This document shows, piece after piece, positions 54,315-63,307 of a stretch of DNA of 64,000 nucleotides (position 1 is its first letter; each line of letters starts with the position of its first letter). Below the pieces are notes generated by a model. It did not search any database, was not told where the DNA came from, and saw only the letters and a program-made list of their open reading frames with translations. This DNA is from Mycobacterium sherrisii (lineage in GTDB: Bacteria > Actinomycetota > Actinomycetes > Mycobacteriales > Mycobacteriaceae): NCBI RefSeq assembly GCF_002102355.1, contig NZ_LQPT01000076.1, positions 1 to 64,000 on the forward strand, in the 5' to 3' direction. Position numbers and translations under genes: made by a program.

Positions 54315-55844
54315 CTATGCGGAGGTGCAGCGCTCCAGGCGGAAGGTGCGCATGAAACCGCCCGGCTGCGTCGTGAGTGTCACCTCCACCGCGCCGCCGG
54401 GCGCGACGACGTAGCGCTCCTCGACGTCGGGTCCATCGGTCCACCGTCCGACCGGTTGGCGCCCGAGGTCGTCGCGGTCGTAGAGAGCGGGATCGAAGGG
54501 GAACAACACCGGATCGTAGGGCGTCACGTCGCCGTCCGGCCGGCCGTCGACCAGGCGGCTGCACTCCACAAAGCGGAAATGTCCGATGTTGTGCGCGGCC
54601 CGGTAGGTCCGTCTGACGACGAGGGGGGAGTGCCGGTCGGCCGGGAGCGAGGCGTCCTTGCACACGATCGGGTCGAAGACGACGCCGGCGCCGGCCTCGG
54701 CCTCGCGGAAGACGCCGAAATGCCGCGAAAAGCGTTCGGACAACACGAAACCGGACTCTTTGTCCAAGAAGACGGCGAGCCCGATGGCGGTGGCGGCAAA
54801 CGGATGCGGCGAGCGTTTGACGCGCTTGTCGCCGAAGGCGCCGCGCAGCATCCGCGGGACGAGCGGAAAGCCGCCGGCGCCGCCCACCACGTAGATGCCC
54901 GCCACCTCGTTCCATGCCACGTCGCTGTTGGCGTCGCGCAGGATGCGGTCGAGGAGTTCGATCGTGAATTCGACCAGCGGCGCACACGCCGTGTAGACGT
55001 CGTCGATGGCGCAGGAGAACGGCGGCCGGTCGACACCGTCGTCGATTGCCGTCATGTCCACCAGAAATCGGCGGGTCTGCGGACCGACGCTCTCCTTGCG
55101 TGCGGCACAGTCCTCCCGCAGCAGGGCGAGCGCGCCCGCGTCCATTCCGGCGTCGGTGTCGCGCAGTTTCGTCTCGTCCAGGACCAGCTGAAGAATTGCC
55201 TCGTCGAAATCGTCGCCGCCGAGGCGCTGGATCCCTTCGCTGATCACGACCTCGTTGGAGTGCCCGGTCATCTTGAGCAGCGAGGCGTCGAAGGTCCCGC
55301 CGCCCAAGTCGTAGATGAGGACGTATTCGCGTTTCGCCGTGATCGTGGACCGATACCGGTGGGCGTACTCCAGACTCGCCGCGGACGGCTCGTTCAGCAG
55401 CGCGACGACGTGAAAACCGGCCGCCACGAAGGCATCCAGCGTCAGCAAACGCTGAGCGCTGGTGGCATTGGCCGGCACACTGACGGCCGCTTCGATGGGT
55501 TCACCCGGGGTCAGGCAGGCGTTCGAGCGTTGCAGCAGATCGCTTTTCAGCTGGGCCAGCAAGCCGGTGAGCAGGTCGGCCAACCGGTGGTCGCGGCCAG
55601 CCAGCGTCACCTCGGTTTGTGGGCCCGCATCGTTGAGCAATCGTTTGATCGACCGCAGCACCGACCATTGCTGGTCGTGTCGGACGGCGCTGGCGTCCAC
55701 GCCGAAGCGCAGCTCTCCGGCGGCGTTGGCGGCGATCAGCGAGGGCCAGGCATCGACGCCGTCGAACGAGACGACCGGGTAGTTGCCCCGGTCGACCAGC
55801 GCGACGACCGTGTGGGTGGTGCCGAAGTCGATGCCGACTCTCAT
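54315..55844 (-). CDS. Hsp70-family (DnaK-like) ATPase
   Basis: A 509-residue Hsp70-like protein. The actin-type ATPase motifs are GIDFGTTHT (residues 4-12), VSVPANATSAQRLLTLDA, DLGGGTFDASL and GGAGGFPLVPRML. The C-terminal part lacks the standard peptide-binding domain and linker, instead having about 120 residues of a different make-up (DPVLFPFDPALYDRDD). Such short Hsp70-like proteins are of unknown client. ATG at 55844 starts at MRVGID. Confidence 0.85.
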   Translation of the reverse strand: MRVGIDFGTTHTVVALVDRGNYPVVSFDGVDAWPSLIAANAAGELRFGVDASAVRHDQQWSVLRSIKRLLNDAGPQTEVTLAGRDHRLADLLTGLLAQLKSDLLQRSNACLTPGEPIEAAVSVPANATSAQRLLTLDAFVAAGFHVVALLNEPSAASLEYAHRYRSTITAKREYVLIYDLGGGTFDASLLKMTGHSNEVVISEGIQRLGGDDFDEAILQLVLDETKLRDTDAGMDAGALALLREDCAARKESVGPQTRRFLVDMTAIDDGVDRPPFSCAIDDVYTACAPLVEFTIELLDRILRDANSDVAWNEVAGIYVVGGAGGFPLVPRMLRGAFGDKRVKRSPHPFAATAIGLAVFLDKESGFVLSERFSRHFGVFREAEAGAGVVFDPIVCKDASLPADRHSPLVVRRTYRAAHNIGHFRFVECSRLVDGRPDGDVTPYDPVLFPFDPALYDRDDLGRQPVGRWTDGPDVEERYVVAPGGAVEVTLTTQPGGFMRTFRLERCTSA

Positions 55845-55881
55845 TCCGCACAATCTTAGGGCGGCGCGGCGAACTTCGGGT

Positions 55882-58146
55882 CTACTGCATCATTCCGGCG
55901 TGGCGCTGGTCAGCCGGCACCGGCCGCGGCGCATCCCACTGCCGTTGCACTTCCCGCTCGACGGCGGTGGCGATCAGCCCCGACGGAGCGAACAGCTTCG
56001 ACGGGACCGGATCCTCCTCCGTCAACGGCCGGCCGTTGCCGCGAATCGCCTTGATCGACGCCACAATTCCGATCACCAGCACGATCAGCACCACGACCGC
56101 GAAGAAAATCGACAGGGTGCCCTGGATGAAGGTGTTTCGGATGACCGCGTCGAGCTCGTGCGCATTCTTGGCCGAACCGAAGGCCGTCTTACCGGCGGCC
56201 CGGGCGGCCGAGTACTTGAAATGCTGCGCCCAGTAGCCGATGTTCGGGTCCGCGGAGAAGATCTTCTGCCACGACGCGGTCAGCGTCACCACCAGGTCCC
56301 CGGCCAGCGGGACGCCGGAGACCCACGCCCAGGCCAGCAGACCCTTCTTGATGACGATCACCGTGATCACGGTCAGTGCGATCGCCGCAAGCAGCTGGTT
56401 GGAGATCCCGAACAGCGGGAAGAGGGTGTTGATGCCGCCCAGCGGATCGGTGACGCCCATCAACAGGATGCTGCCCCACCCGGCGGCCACGACCAGGCTG
56501 CACACCCACACGCCGGGCCGCCAGCTCGGGTTGCGCAGCCTGGTCAGCGGACCCCCCAGGTTGCCCAGCGTGTCGGACAGCATGAACCGCGCGACCCGGG
56601 TGCCGGCGTCGACGGCGGTCAGGATGAACAGCGCTTCGAACATGATCGCGAAGTGGTACCAGAACGCCTTGAGCGCGGTACCGCCGAAGGCGCGATGCAG
56701 GACCTCGGACATGCCCACCGCAAGCGTCGGGGCTCCGCCGGTGCGGGACACGATCGACTTCTCGCCGACGCTGCTGGCGGCGTTGGTGAGCTCGTCGGCG
56801 GTGATGGGCCCGCCCGACAACCCGAGACCGTTGACGTAGTGCGCGGCGGTGGCCGCAGTGCCACCGGTCTGCGCGGCCGGGGCGTTGAGGGCGAAGTACA
56901 CGTGCTGGTCGAGGACGGTCGCACTGATCAACGCCATGATGGCGACGAACGACTCGGTCAGCATGCCGCCATAGCCGATGAAGCGCATCTGGCTTTCCTT
57001 CTCCAGCAGCTTCGGTGTGGTGCCCGAGGAAATCAGCGCGTGGAACCCCGACAGCGCGCCGCACGCGATGGTGATGAACAGGAACGGAAACAGTGAACCG
57101 GGAAACACCGGCCCGTCGCCGGTGTGGGCGAACCGGGAAACCGCGGGCGCCTGGATGAGCGGATGCGCAACGAAAATGCCGACGGCCAGCATCGCGATCG
57201 CGCCTACCTTCATGAAGGTGGACAAGTAATCGCGCGGCGCGAGCAGCAACCACACCGGCAGCACCGACGCGACGAACCCGTAGCCGATGATCAGCCAGCA
57301 GACGGTGACCGCAGACAGGTTCAACCAGGAAGCGCCCCAAGACGTTTCACTGACCCAGTTGCCCGACGCCACGGCGGCCATCAGCAACACGAAGCCGATC
57401 AGCGACACCTCGCCCACCCGGCCTGGCCGCAAGAACCGCAAGTAGCACCCCATGAAAATGGCGATGGGAATGGTCATCGCGATGGAGAACACGCCCCACG
57501 GGCTCTTGGCCAGTCCGCGAACCACCACCAGCGCCAGCACCGCGATGATCATCACCATGATGACGAGCACCCCGACCATCGCGGCGGCTCCACCGGTTGG
57601 GCCGAGCTCGTCGCGGGCCATCTGTCCCAGCGACCGGCCGCGGCGGCGGGTGGAAATCCACAACACCAGATAGTCCTGCACCGCGCCGGCGAACACGGCG
57701 CCGACGATGATCCAGATGCTGCAAGGCAAGTAGCCCATCTGGGCGGCCAGCACGGGTCCGACGAGCGGTCCGGCGCCGGCGATCGCGGCGAAATGGTGGC
57801 CGAACAACACCCGCCGGTCGGTCGGCACGTAGTCGGTTCCGTCGTCGAGAACCTCGGCGGGGGTGGCGTGGTCGTCGCGCGGACGCACCACCTTCAGCTC
57901 GATCAGCCGGGCATAGAACCGGAACCCGATGATGTAGGTGCAGATCGCGGCCACCACGAACCAGACGGCGTTGACCGTCTCACCGCGCACGAACGCAATG
58001 ACCGCCCAGGCGATCGCCCCGACGAGCGCGATGATCCCGAAGACGACCTTGTGTCCGACCGAGATGGGGGAGCGGTCGATGATCGCCACGGGCGGCAAAT
58101 CGTCGTCGGTGCGGATATAGCTGACGTCTTTGTCGCGCAAAGTCAC
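55882..58146 (-). CDS. cstA: Carbon starvation protein CstA, pyruvate/peptide transporter
   Basis: A 754-residue membrane protein with about 16-18 helices. Family hallmarks are HFAAIAGAGPLVGPVLAAQMGY, GAVQDYLVLWIS, LISSGTTPKLLEKESQMRFIGYGGMLTESFVAI and FGISNQLLAAIAL. CstA proteins import pyruvate or peptides under starvation. The start is a GTG at 58146. It follows ligB by 42 bases, as Rv3063 follows Rv3062, so the two are probably one transcript. Confidence 0.92.
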   Translation of the reverse strand: MTLRDKDVSYIRTDDDLPPVAIIDRSPISVGHKVVFGIIALVGAIAWAVIAFVRGETVNAVWFVVAAICTYIIGFRFYARLIELKVVRPRDDHATPAEVLDDGTDYVPTDRRVLFGHHFAAIAGAGPLVGPVLAAQMGYLPCSIWIIVGAVFAGAVQDYLVLWISTRRRGRSLGQMARDELGPTGGAAAMVGVLVIMVMIIAVLALVVVRGLAKSPWGVFSIAMTIPIAIFMGCYLRFLRPGRVGEVSLIGFVLLMAAVASGNWVSETSWGASWLNLSAVTVCWLIIGYGFVASVLPVWLLLAPRDYLSTFMKVGAIAMLAVGIFVAHPLIQAPAVSRFAHTGDGPVFPGSLFPFLFITIACGALSGFHALISSGTTPKLLEKESQMRFIGYGGMLTESFVAIMALISATVLDQHVYFALNAPAAQTGGTAATAAHYVNGLGLSGGPITADELTNAASSVGEKSIVSRTGGAPTLAVGMSEVLHRAFGGTALKAFWYHFAIMFEALFILTAVDAGTRVARFMLSDTLGNLGGPLTRLRNPSWRPGVWVCSLVVAAGWGSILLMGVTDPLGGINTLFPLFGISNQLLAAIALTVITVIVIKKGLLAWAWVSGVPLAGDLVVTLTASWQKIFSADPNIGYWAQHFKYSAARAAGKTAFGSAKNAHELDAVIRNTFIQGTLSIFFAVVVLIVLVIGIVASIKAIRGNGRPLTEEDPVPSKLFAPSGLIATAVEREVQRQWDAPRPVPADQRHAGMMQ

Positions 58147-58188
58147 CCGGAAACCCTACGATGCCGCGTGGCCGGGCGCTTGTGAGAT

Positions 58189-59719
58189 TCAGTACAGGGA
58201 ACGGACGTTGTCGATTGTGTCGGCCTCGGCCGGGCTCTTGTCGTCGCGATACCGAACCACCCGAGCGAACCGTAGCGCCACCCCACCCGGATAGCGCGGT
58301 GAGCGCTGCACCCCGTCGAGGGCGATCTCGACGACCTGTTCGGGGCGCAACCGCACGACCTGGTCATCGGTCGGTCCGACGGCCAGGTCGCGGAACCGGG
58401 CCGTCTGCCAATCCAGCATGGCGTCGGTCATCCCTTTGAAAGTCTTTCCCACCATCAGGAATTCGCCGGTGGTGGGATCGCGGGCGCCCAAATGAATGTT
58501 GGACAGCTTGCCGCGGCGGCGTCCGGAACCCCATTCCACGGCGAGCACCACCAGGTCGAGGGTGTGCACCGGCTTGACCTTGAGCCAGCCCGCCCCGCGC
58601 CGGCCGGCCTGATACGACGCGCCCGGGGCTTTGGCCATCACCCCTTCGTGACCGGCGGCCAGGGTGGCATGCAGGAAGGCCGTGGCGGCCGCGGCATCGG
58701 ACGTCGCCAGCCGGTCGACGCGCTGTTGCGGCGGGACCAGGGCGTCCAGCACGGCCAGCCGCTCGGTGGTCGGCGCGTCCAGCAGGTCGACTCCGTCGCG
58801 GTGCAGGATGTCGAAGAAGAACACCGACAACGGTTGCGCCGCTTGGTTCGCGGCCACGTCGATGGATCGGGCGAACCGCGACGCGGTGACCTGGAAGCGA
58901 TGCGGCCGGTTGTCGGGCCGCAGCGCGATCGCCTCGCCGTCGGCGATGAGGTCGCGTACCGGCAACGCCAGCGTCGCCTGCACCACCTCGGGCAGCCGAG
59001 CGGTGACGTCATCGAGGCTTCTCGTGTAGACCGTGACCATGTCGCCGGCCCGGTGGATCTGCACCCGCGCGCCATCCAGCTTGGCCTCGAAAATTGTTGT
59101 GCCGCCGTGGCGTTCGAGCGCGTCGGCGACACTGGTCGCCGGCTGGGCCAGCATCGGTCCCACCGGCCGGCCCACGCGCAGGGTGAACGCATCGAGCGCG
59201 GCGGCTCCGCCGGTCAGGGCGGCCGCGGCCACCGCGGGCAGATCCCCGCCGAGCATCGCCGCGCGCTGGACCGCGGCGGCGGGGATGCCCGCGGCCTTGG
59301 CGACGGCGTCGGCCATGACCCCGGCCAACGCGCCCTGACGCAGCTCGCCGCTGAGCAGCCGGACCAAAAAGGTCTGCTCGGCGGCGGTCGCGGCGGCCAA
59401 TAGCGATCCCAGCAGCGCGCCGCGACGGGCCTGTGACCCTTTCCCGAAGACCGCCCCGATGTCGCTGAAGGTGGCGTGCACGCCGGCGACGGTGAGGGTG
59501 GGCTGGATGGCCGGGGGGTGGGCGGCTCCGCAGCGCCGCCCAGCCCACGCCGATCTGGCGTTGCGGCAACTCACCCGAGAGCCAGGAGACGACGATCGCC
59601 GCGACCGCGGGGTCGGGTGCGGCGCGGGTCAGCAGGTCGGCGATGCGCGCGATCTTGGTCAGCCGCGACGACGTGGCGCCGACGTCGGCCGACGTCGCGA
59701 CGACCTCGTCAAGGAGCAC
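58189..59719 (-). pseudogene. ligB: ATP-dependent DNA ligase LigB, frameshifted in a C6 run
   Basis: An ATP-dependent DNA ligase of about 510 residues if one base is removed. The N-terminal domain ([23 protein letters not shown]) is in one frame; the rest, starting [17 protein letters not shown], is in another. The switch lies in a run of six G on the plus strand at 59513-59518; five would restore the frame. The nucleotidyltransferase motif [13 protein letters not shown] and GEAIALR, then GWLKVKP, are intact downstream. It heads the ligB-cstA unit. LigB is dispensable in mycobacteria, so true loss is plausible; homopolymer error also is. Confidence 0.85.
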
Positions 59720-59762
59720 GTCGCCAGCTTGGCATGGCTCGGTGACAACCCTGCGACACAGA

Positions 59763-59789
59763 CACGCTAGCGTGCCTACGTAACGTTAC
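59763..59789. promoter_or_regulatory. Two palindromes upstream of the SDR gene
   Basis: CACGCTAGCGTG at 59763-59774 and GTAACGTTAC at 59780-59789 are both perfect inverted repeats, spaced six bases apart. They lie between the divergent ligB and SDR genes, 39 bases before the SDR ATG. They are candidate operator sites; neither matches the KstR box. Confidence 0.5.
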
Positions 59790-59827
59790 AGATTGCACAA
59801 GATCTGACAACCAAAGGAGAAGTCCGG

Positions 59828-60595
59828 ATGGAGATCAATGGGAAGAAGGCCGTCGTCATCGGCGGCGCGTCGGGGATGGGCCGCGCCACCGCCGAAATGC
59901 TGGCCGAACGTGGCGCCGACGTCGCGATCTTCGACCGCGAAGGTTCGGACGGCAAAACGGTCGCCGAGGGCCTCAGTGGCGGGGGCGGCGCGTTCTACCC
60001 GGTCGACGTCACCGACTTCACCGGCACCGAGCAGGCCCTGCAGACCGCGGTCGACAAGCTCGGCGGCCTGCACATCACCGTCACCACCGCCGGCGGCGGC
60101 ATCGCCAAGCGCACCCTGACCAAGTCGGGTCCGCACGATCTCGAGTCTTTCCAACAGGTGATCGACCTCAACCTGATCGCCACCTTCAACATCAGTCGGC
60201 TCGCGGCCGCGCACATGTCCAAGAACGAGCCCGAGGACGAGGAGCGCGGCGTCATCATCAACACCGCATCCATCGCCGCGTTCGAGGGACAGATCGGACA
60301 AGTCGCCTACACCGCTGCCAAGGCGGCCATCGCCGGCATGTGCCTGACCATGGCCCGCGACCTGGGATCGCTGGGCATCCGGGTGCTGGCAATCGCGCCG
60401 AGCCTGTTCCTCACCGGCCTCACGTCGATGGTCCCCGACGAGATGGCGGCGACGCTGACCCGGGATGCGGCCTTCCCCAAGCGGATGGGCCGGCCCGAGG
60501 AATACGCCAAGCTGGCGTTGGCGATCGTCGACAACCCGATGCTGAACGGGCAGTGCCTGCGACTGGACGCGGGTCAGCGGTTCGCGCCCAAGTAG
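59828..60595 (+). CDS. 3-hydroxyacyl-CoA dehydrogenase-type SDR (17beta-HSD10-like)
   Basis: A 255-residue SDR of the type 2 hydroxyacyl-CoA dehydrogenase group. The cofactor loop is GGASGMGRA, TTAGGG replaces NNAG, and the active site is NTASIAAFEGQIGQVAYTAAK with the catalytic Tyr-x3-Lys. It should oxidise a beta-hydroxyacyl-CoA or steroid alcohol. AAAGGAG precedes the ATG. It is followed 130 bases later by fadE22 on the same strand, suggesting a common beta-oxidation pathway. Confidence 0.88.
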   Translation: MEINGKKAVVIGGASGMGRATAEMLAERGADVAIFDREGSDGKTVAEGLSGGGGAFYPVDVTDFTGTEQALQTAVDKLGGLHITVTTAGGGIAKRTLTKSGPHDLESFQQVIDLNLIATFNISRLAAAHMSKNEPEDEERGVIINTASIAAFEGQIGQVAYTAAKAAIAGMCLTMARDLGSLGIRVLAIAPSLFLTGLTSMVPDEMAATLTRDAAFPKRMGRPEEYAKLALAIVDNPMLNGQCLRLDAGQRFAPK

Positions 60596-60624
60596 AGACC
60601 CCAGTTTGGGGCCTCCTCGCAATA

Positions 60625-60634
60625 AGTACACTCT
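60625..60634. promoter_or_regulatory. AGTACACTCT motif ahead of fadE22
   Basis: AGTACACTCT occurs here and again, in the same sequence, inside the palindrome at 63238-63255. Here the flanks (AATA on the left, CTTTA on the right) match the palindromic pattern only partly. A shared regulator is inferred. Confidence 0.45.
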
Positions 60635-60639
60635 TTAGG

Positions 60640-60674
60640 CAGCCGCCCCGCTCCCCTCGGAGCGGGGCCGGCTG
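60640..60674 (+). terminator. Strong hairpin between SDR and fadE22
   Basis: CAGCCGCCCCGCTCC pairs with GGAGCGGGGCCGGCTG with one bulged base and a CCTC loop. It is long and GC-rich, but has no T tract. It could end the SDR transcript or fold in the fadE22 leader. Confidence 0.55.
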
Positions 60675-60727
60675 ACCACCCGGCCCGATTCCCTGGGTGG
60701 CGGCAACGCGGGCGCGAGGAGGTCCCC

Positions 60728-62893
60728 ATGGGTATCGCACTGACCGACGATCATCGCGAGCTCGCCGAGGTTGCTCGGTCTTTTCTGACTTCGCACAAGG
60801 CGCGTGCCACGGCGCGCGCGCTGCTCGACTCGCCGGAGGAAACCCGACCCGCGTTCTGGCCCGGCATAGCCGAGCTCGGCTGGCTGGGCCTGCACATCGA
60901 CGAGGAATACGGCGGCTCCGGGTTCGGGTTGCCCGAACTCGTGGTGGTGGTCGAGGAGCTCGGCCGCGCGGTGGCCCCGGGGCCGTTCGTCCCCACGGTG
61001 ATTGCCTCGGCGTTGATCGCCAAAGACGGTAGCGCAGAACAGAAGTCGCGGTTGTTGCCCGGCCTGATCGACGGCACCGTCACCGCGGGCATCGGCCTGG
61101 CCGGCCAGGTGCAAATTACCGATGGGGCGGCCGACGGCGACGCCGGCGTCGTGTTGGGCGCCGGCCTGGCCGATCTGCTGGTGATCGCCGCCGGCGACGA
61201 CATCCTGTTGATCGATCGCGACCGCGACGGGGTATCGGTCGAGGTGCCGGAGAACCTCGACCCGACCCGGCGCTGCGGGCGGGTTCGGCTGCGCAACGTC
61301 AGCATCGGTTCCGACGACATCGTGCCGGGTGGGCGGGATTCCGCGCTGGCCCGGGCGCGGATCCTGCTGGCCGCCGAAGCCGTCGGCGGGGCGGCCGACT
61401 GCGTCGACGCCGCCGTCGACTACGCCAAGGTGCGCCAACAATTCGGTCGCACCATCGCGACCTTCCAGGCCGTCAAGCATCACTGCGCGAACATGCTGGT
61501 GGCCGCCGAGTCGGCGACGGCGGCGGTGTGGGATGCCTCGCGCGCGGCATCGGAGGACGAAGCGCAATTCCGGCTGGTCGCCGGAGTGGCTGCCGCACTG
61601 GCGTTTCCGGCTTATGCCCGCAACGCCGAGCTCAACATTCAGGTGCACGGCGGCATCGGGTTCACCTGGGAGCACGACGCGCATCTGCATTTGCGCCGTG
61701 CCCTGGTGACCGGTGCGCTGTTCGGTGGTGACGCGCCGGCCCGCGATGTCTTCGAACGCACCGCCGCGGGCGTCGTGCGGGACAACCGTTTGGACCTGCC
61801 GCCCGAGGCCGAGGAGATGCGGGCCCGCATCCGGGCCGACGCGGCCGCGATCGCGGCACTGGACAAGGAGGCGCAGCGGGACAAGCTCATCGCGACCGGG
61901 TACGTCATGCCGCACTGGCCCAAACCGTGGGGTCTGGCCGCGGACGCCGTCGAGCAGTTGGTCATCGAGGAGGAGTTCCGCGCGGCCGGCATCAAGCGGC
62001 CCGATTACGGCATCACCGGGTGGGTGATCCTGACCCTCATCCAGCACGGAACTGATTGGCAGATCGAAAGATTCGTCGAAAAGGCGTTGCGCAAGGACGA
62101 GATCTGGTGCCAGCTGTTCTCCGAACCCGAGGCGGGATCGGACGCCGCGTCCATCAGGACCAACGCCACCCGGGTCGACGGCGGCTGGAAGATCAACGGC
62201 CAAAAGGTGTGGACCAGCGGGGCGCATTACTGCGCCCGGGGCCTGGCCACCGTGCGCACCGACCCGGATGCGCCCAAGCACGCCGGTATCACCACGGTCA
62301 TCGTCGACATGAAGGCGCCCGAGGTGCAGGTGCGCCCGTTGCGGCAGATCACCGGCGGCTCGGATTTCAACGAGGTGTTCTTCAACGACTTGTTCGTGCC
62401 CGACGAGGACGTCGTGGGGACACCCAACTCGGGGTGGACGGTCGCGCGCGCGACGCTGGGCAACGAGCGGGTCAGTATCGGCGGCAGCGGATCGTTCTAC
62501 GAGGGGCTGGCGACCGCGCTGGTCGAGCTGGCCCGCCAGCACCCGGACCGGTTGGCGGGTGCGGATGTTCGGGTCGGCTCCTACCTCGCCAACGAGTCGG
62601 CGCTGCGGCTGCTCAACCTGCGCCGGGTGGCGCGCAGCGTCGAAGGGTCGGGTCCGGGCCCGGAGGGCAACGTGACCAAACTCAAACTCGCCGAGCACAT
62701 GGTGGAGGGGGCCGCGATCATGGCCGCCCTGACCGGTCCCGAGGCGGCACTGGTGGACGGGGCCGGCGCGGCACCGGGCCGGCTGATCATGGGCGCCCGC
62801 GGCATGGCGATCGCCGGCGGCACCTCGGAGGTCACCCGAAACCAGATCGCCGAGCGGATTCTCGGCATGCCACGCGACCCGCTGATCAACTAG
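60728..62893 (+). CDS. fadE22: Tandem acyl-CoA dehydrogenase FadE22-like
   Basis: A 721-residue protein with two acyl-CoA dehydrogenase domains in tandem, the length of M. tuberculosis FadE22 (Rv3061c), which also adjoins ligB. The N-terminal half (1 to about 340) has LGLHIDEEYGGSGFG, QQFGRTIATFQAVKH and VHGGIGFTWEHDAHL. The C-terminal half has CQLFSEPEAGSDAAS, GQKVWTSGAHY and GTSEVTRNQIAERILGMPR. Fused dehydrogenases act on large CoA esters such as sterol side chains. GCGAGGAGG lies just before the ATG. Its end overlaps the DUF35 gene by 8 bases, convergent. Confidence 0.9.
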   Translation: MGIALTDDHRELAEVARSFLTSHKARATARALLDSPEETRPAFWPGIAELGWLGLHIDEEYGGSGFGLPELVVVVEELGRAVAPGPFVPTVIASALIAKDGSAEQKSRLLPGLIDGTVTAGIGLAGQVQITDGAADGDAGVVLGAGLADLLVIAAGDDILLIDRDRDGVSVEVPENLDPTRRCGRVRLRNVSIGSDDIVPGGRDSALARARILLAAEAVGGAADCVDAAVDYAKVRQQFGRTIATFQAVKHHCANMLVAAESATAAVWDASRAASEDEAQFRLVAGVAAALAFPAYARNAELNIQVHGGIGFTWEHDAHLHLRRALVTGALFGGDAPARDVFERTAAGVVRDNRLDLPPEAEEMRARIRADAAAIAALDKEAQRDKLIATGYVMPHWPKPWGLAADAVEQLVIEEEFRAAGIKRPDYGITGWVILTLIQHGTDWQIERFVEKALRKDEIWCQLFSEPEAGSDAASIRTNATRVDGGWKINGQKVWTSGAHYCARGLATVRTDPDAPKHAGITTVIVDMKAPEVQVRPLRQITGGSDFNEVFFNDLFVPDEDVVGTPNSGWTVARATLGNERVSIGGSGSFYEGLATALVELARQHPDRLAGADVRVGSYLANESALRLLNLRRVARSVEGSGPGPEGNVTKLKLAEHMVEGAAIMAALTGPEAALVDGAGAAPGRLIMGARGMAIAGGTSEVTRNQIAERILGMPRDPLIN

Positions 62894-63233
62894 CCGGTGC
62901 GAACCGCGGCGCCCCGCCGGCGCCCCGTTCGGCACGAAGCTGCACTGCCATCCCGCACGTCACCGAATCCGGTTCGCAGTCAACGATGTTCGCGGCCACG
63001 CGCAGTCCGCTTTGCTCGGCGAGCTCGACGATGGCGATCACGTACGGCACCGGAATCTCCGGGTTGTAGCGATGATGGTTCACCGTGTAGGTGAACACCG
63101 TGCCGTGTCCCGACACCGCCCGCGCGACCAGTGTGGCGCCGCATTGCCGGCACACGCCGGCTGCGGGATGCACCCAGCGGGAGCAGTCGTCACAATGCTC
63201 GATCAGCAGCGTTGAGGTCGAATCGGCTGACAC
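62886..63233 (-). CDS. DUF35 OB-fold zinc-ribbon acyl-CoA binding protein
   Basis: A 115-residue DUF35 protein: the rubredoxin-like zinc ribbon is CDDCSRWVHPAAGVCRQC (C14, C17, C28, C31), then an OB fold with VFTYTVNHHRYNPEIPVPYVIAIVEL. DUF35 proteins pair with Ltp thiolase-like aldolases or MaoC hydratases in sterol side-chain removal. The GTG at 63233 is used. It is divergent from an Ltp-like gene with an operator-like palindrome between them. Confidence 0.85.
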   Translation of the reverse strand: MSADSTSTLLIEHCDDCSRWVHPAAGVCRQCGATLVARAVSGHGTVFTYTVNHHRYNPEIPVPYVIAIVELAEQSGLRVAANIVDCEPDSVTCGMAVQLRAERGAGGAPRFAPAS

Positions 63234-63237
63234 GGCC

Positions 63238-63255
63238 AATACAGTACACTCTATT
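63238..63255. promoter_or_regulatory. Palindromic operator between DUF35 and Ltp genes
   Basis: AATACAGTACACTCTATT is an 18-base imperfect palindrome (arms AATA...TATT and AGT...ACT match). It sits 5 bases from the DUF35 start and 53 bases before the Ltp start, so it could control both. Confidence 0.55.
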
Positions 63256-63307
63256 GTTCGGCGGGCGTACAGGTGCGTACGGCGGTTTCCTCTGGCGGGC
63301 GGTGCAG

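Noticed and set aside
54456-55859. Long plus-strand open frame antisense to the Hsp70-like gene
   Set aside because: The minus strand has clear ATPase motifs; the plus frame has none.
59780-59789. KstR binding site
   Set aside because: The site reads AACGTT; the KstR box needs AAC and GTT separated by two bases with outer T and A.
60635-62935. Long minus-strand open frame antisense to fadE22
   Set aside because: It mirrors a conserved acyl-CoA dehydrogenase and has no recognisable domain.
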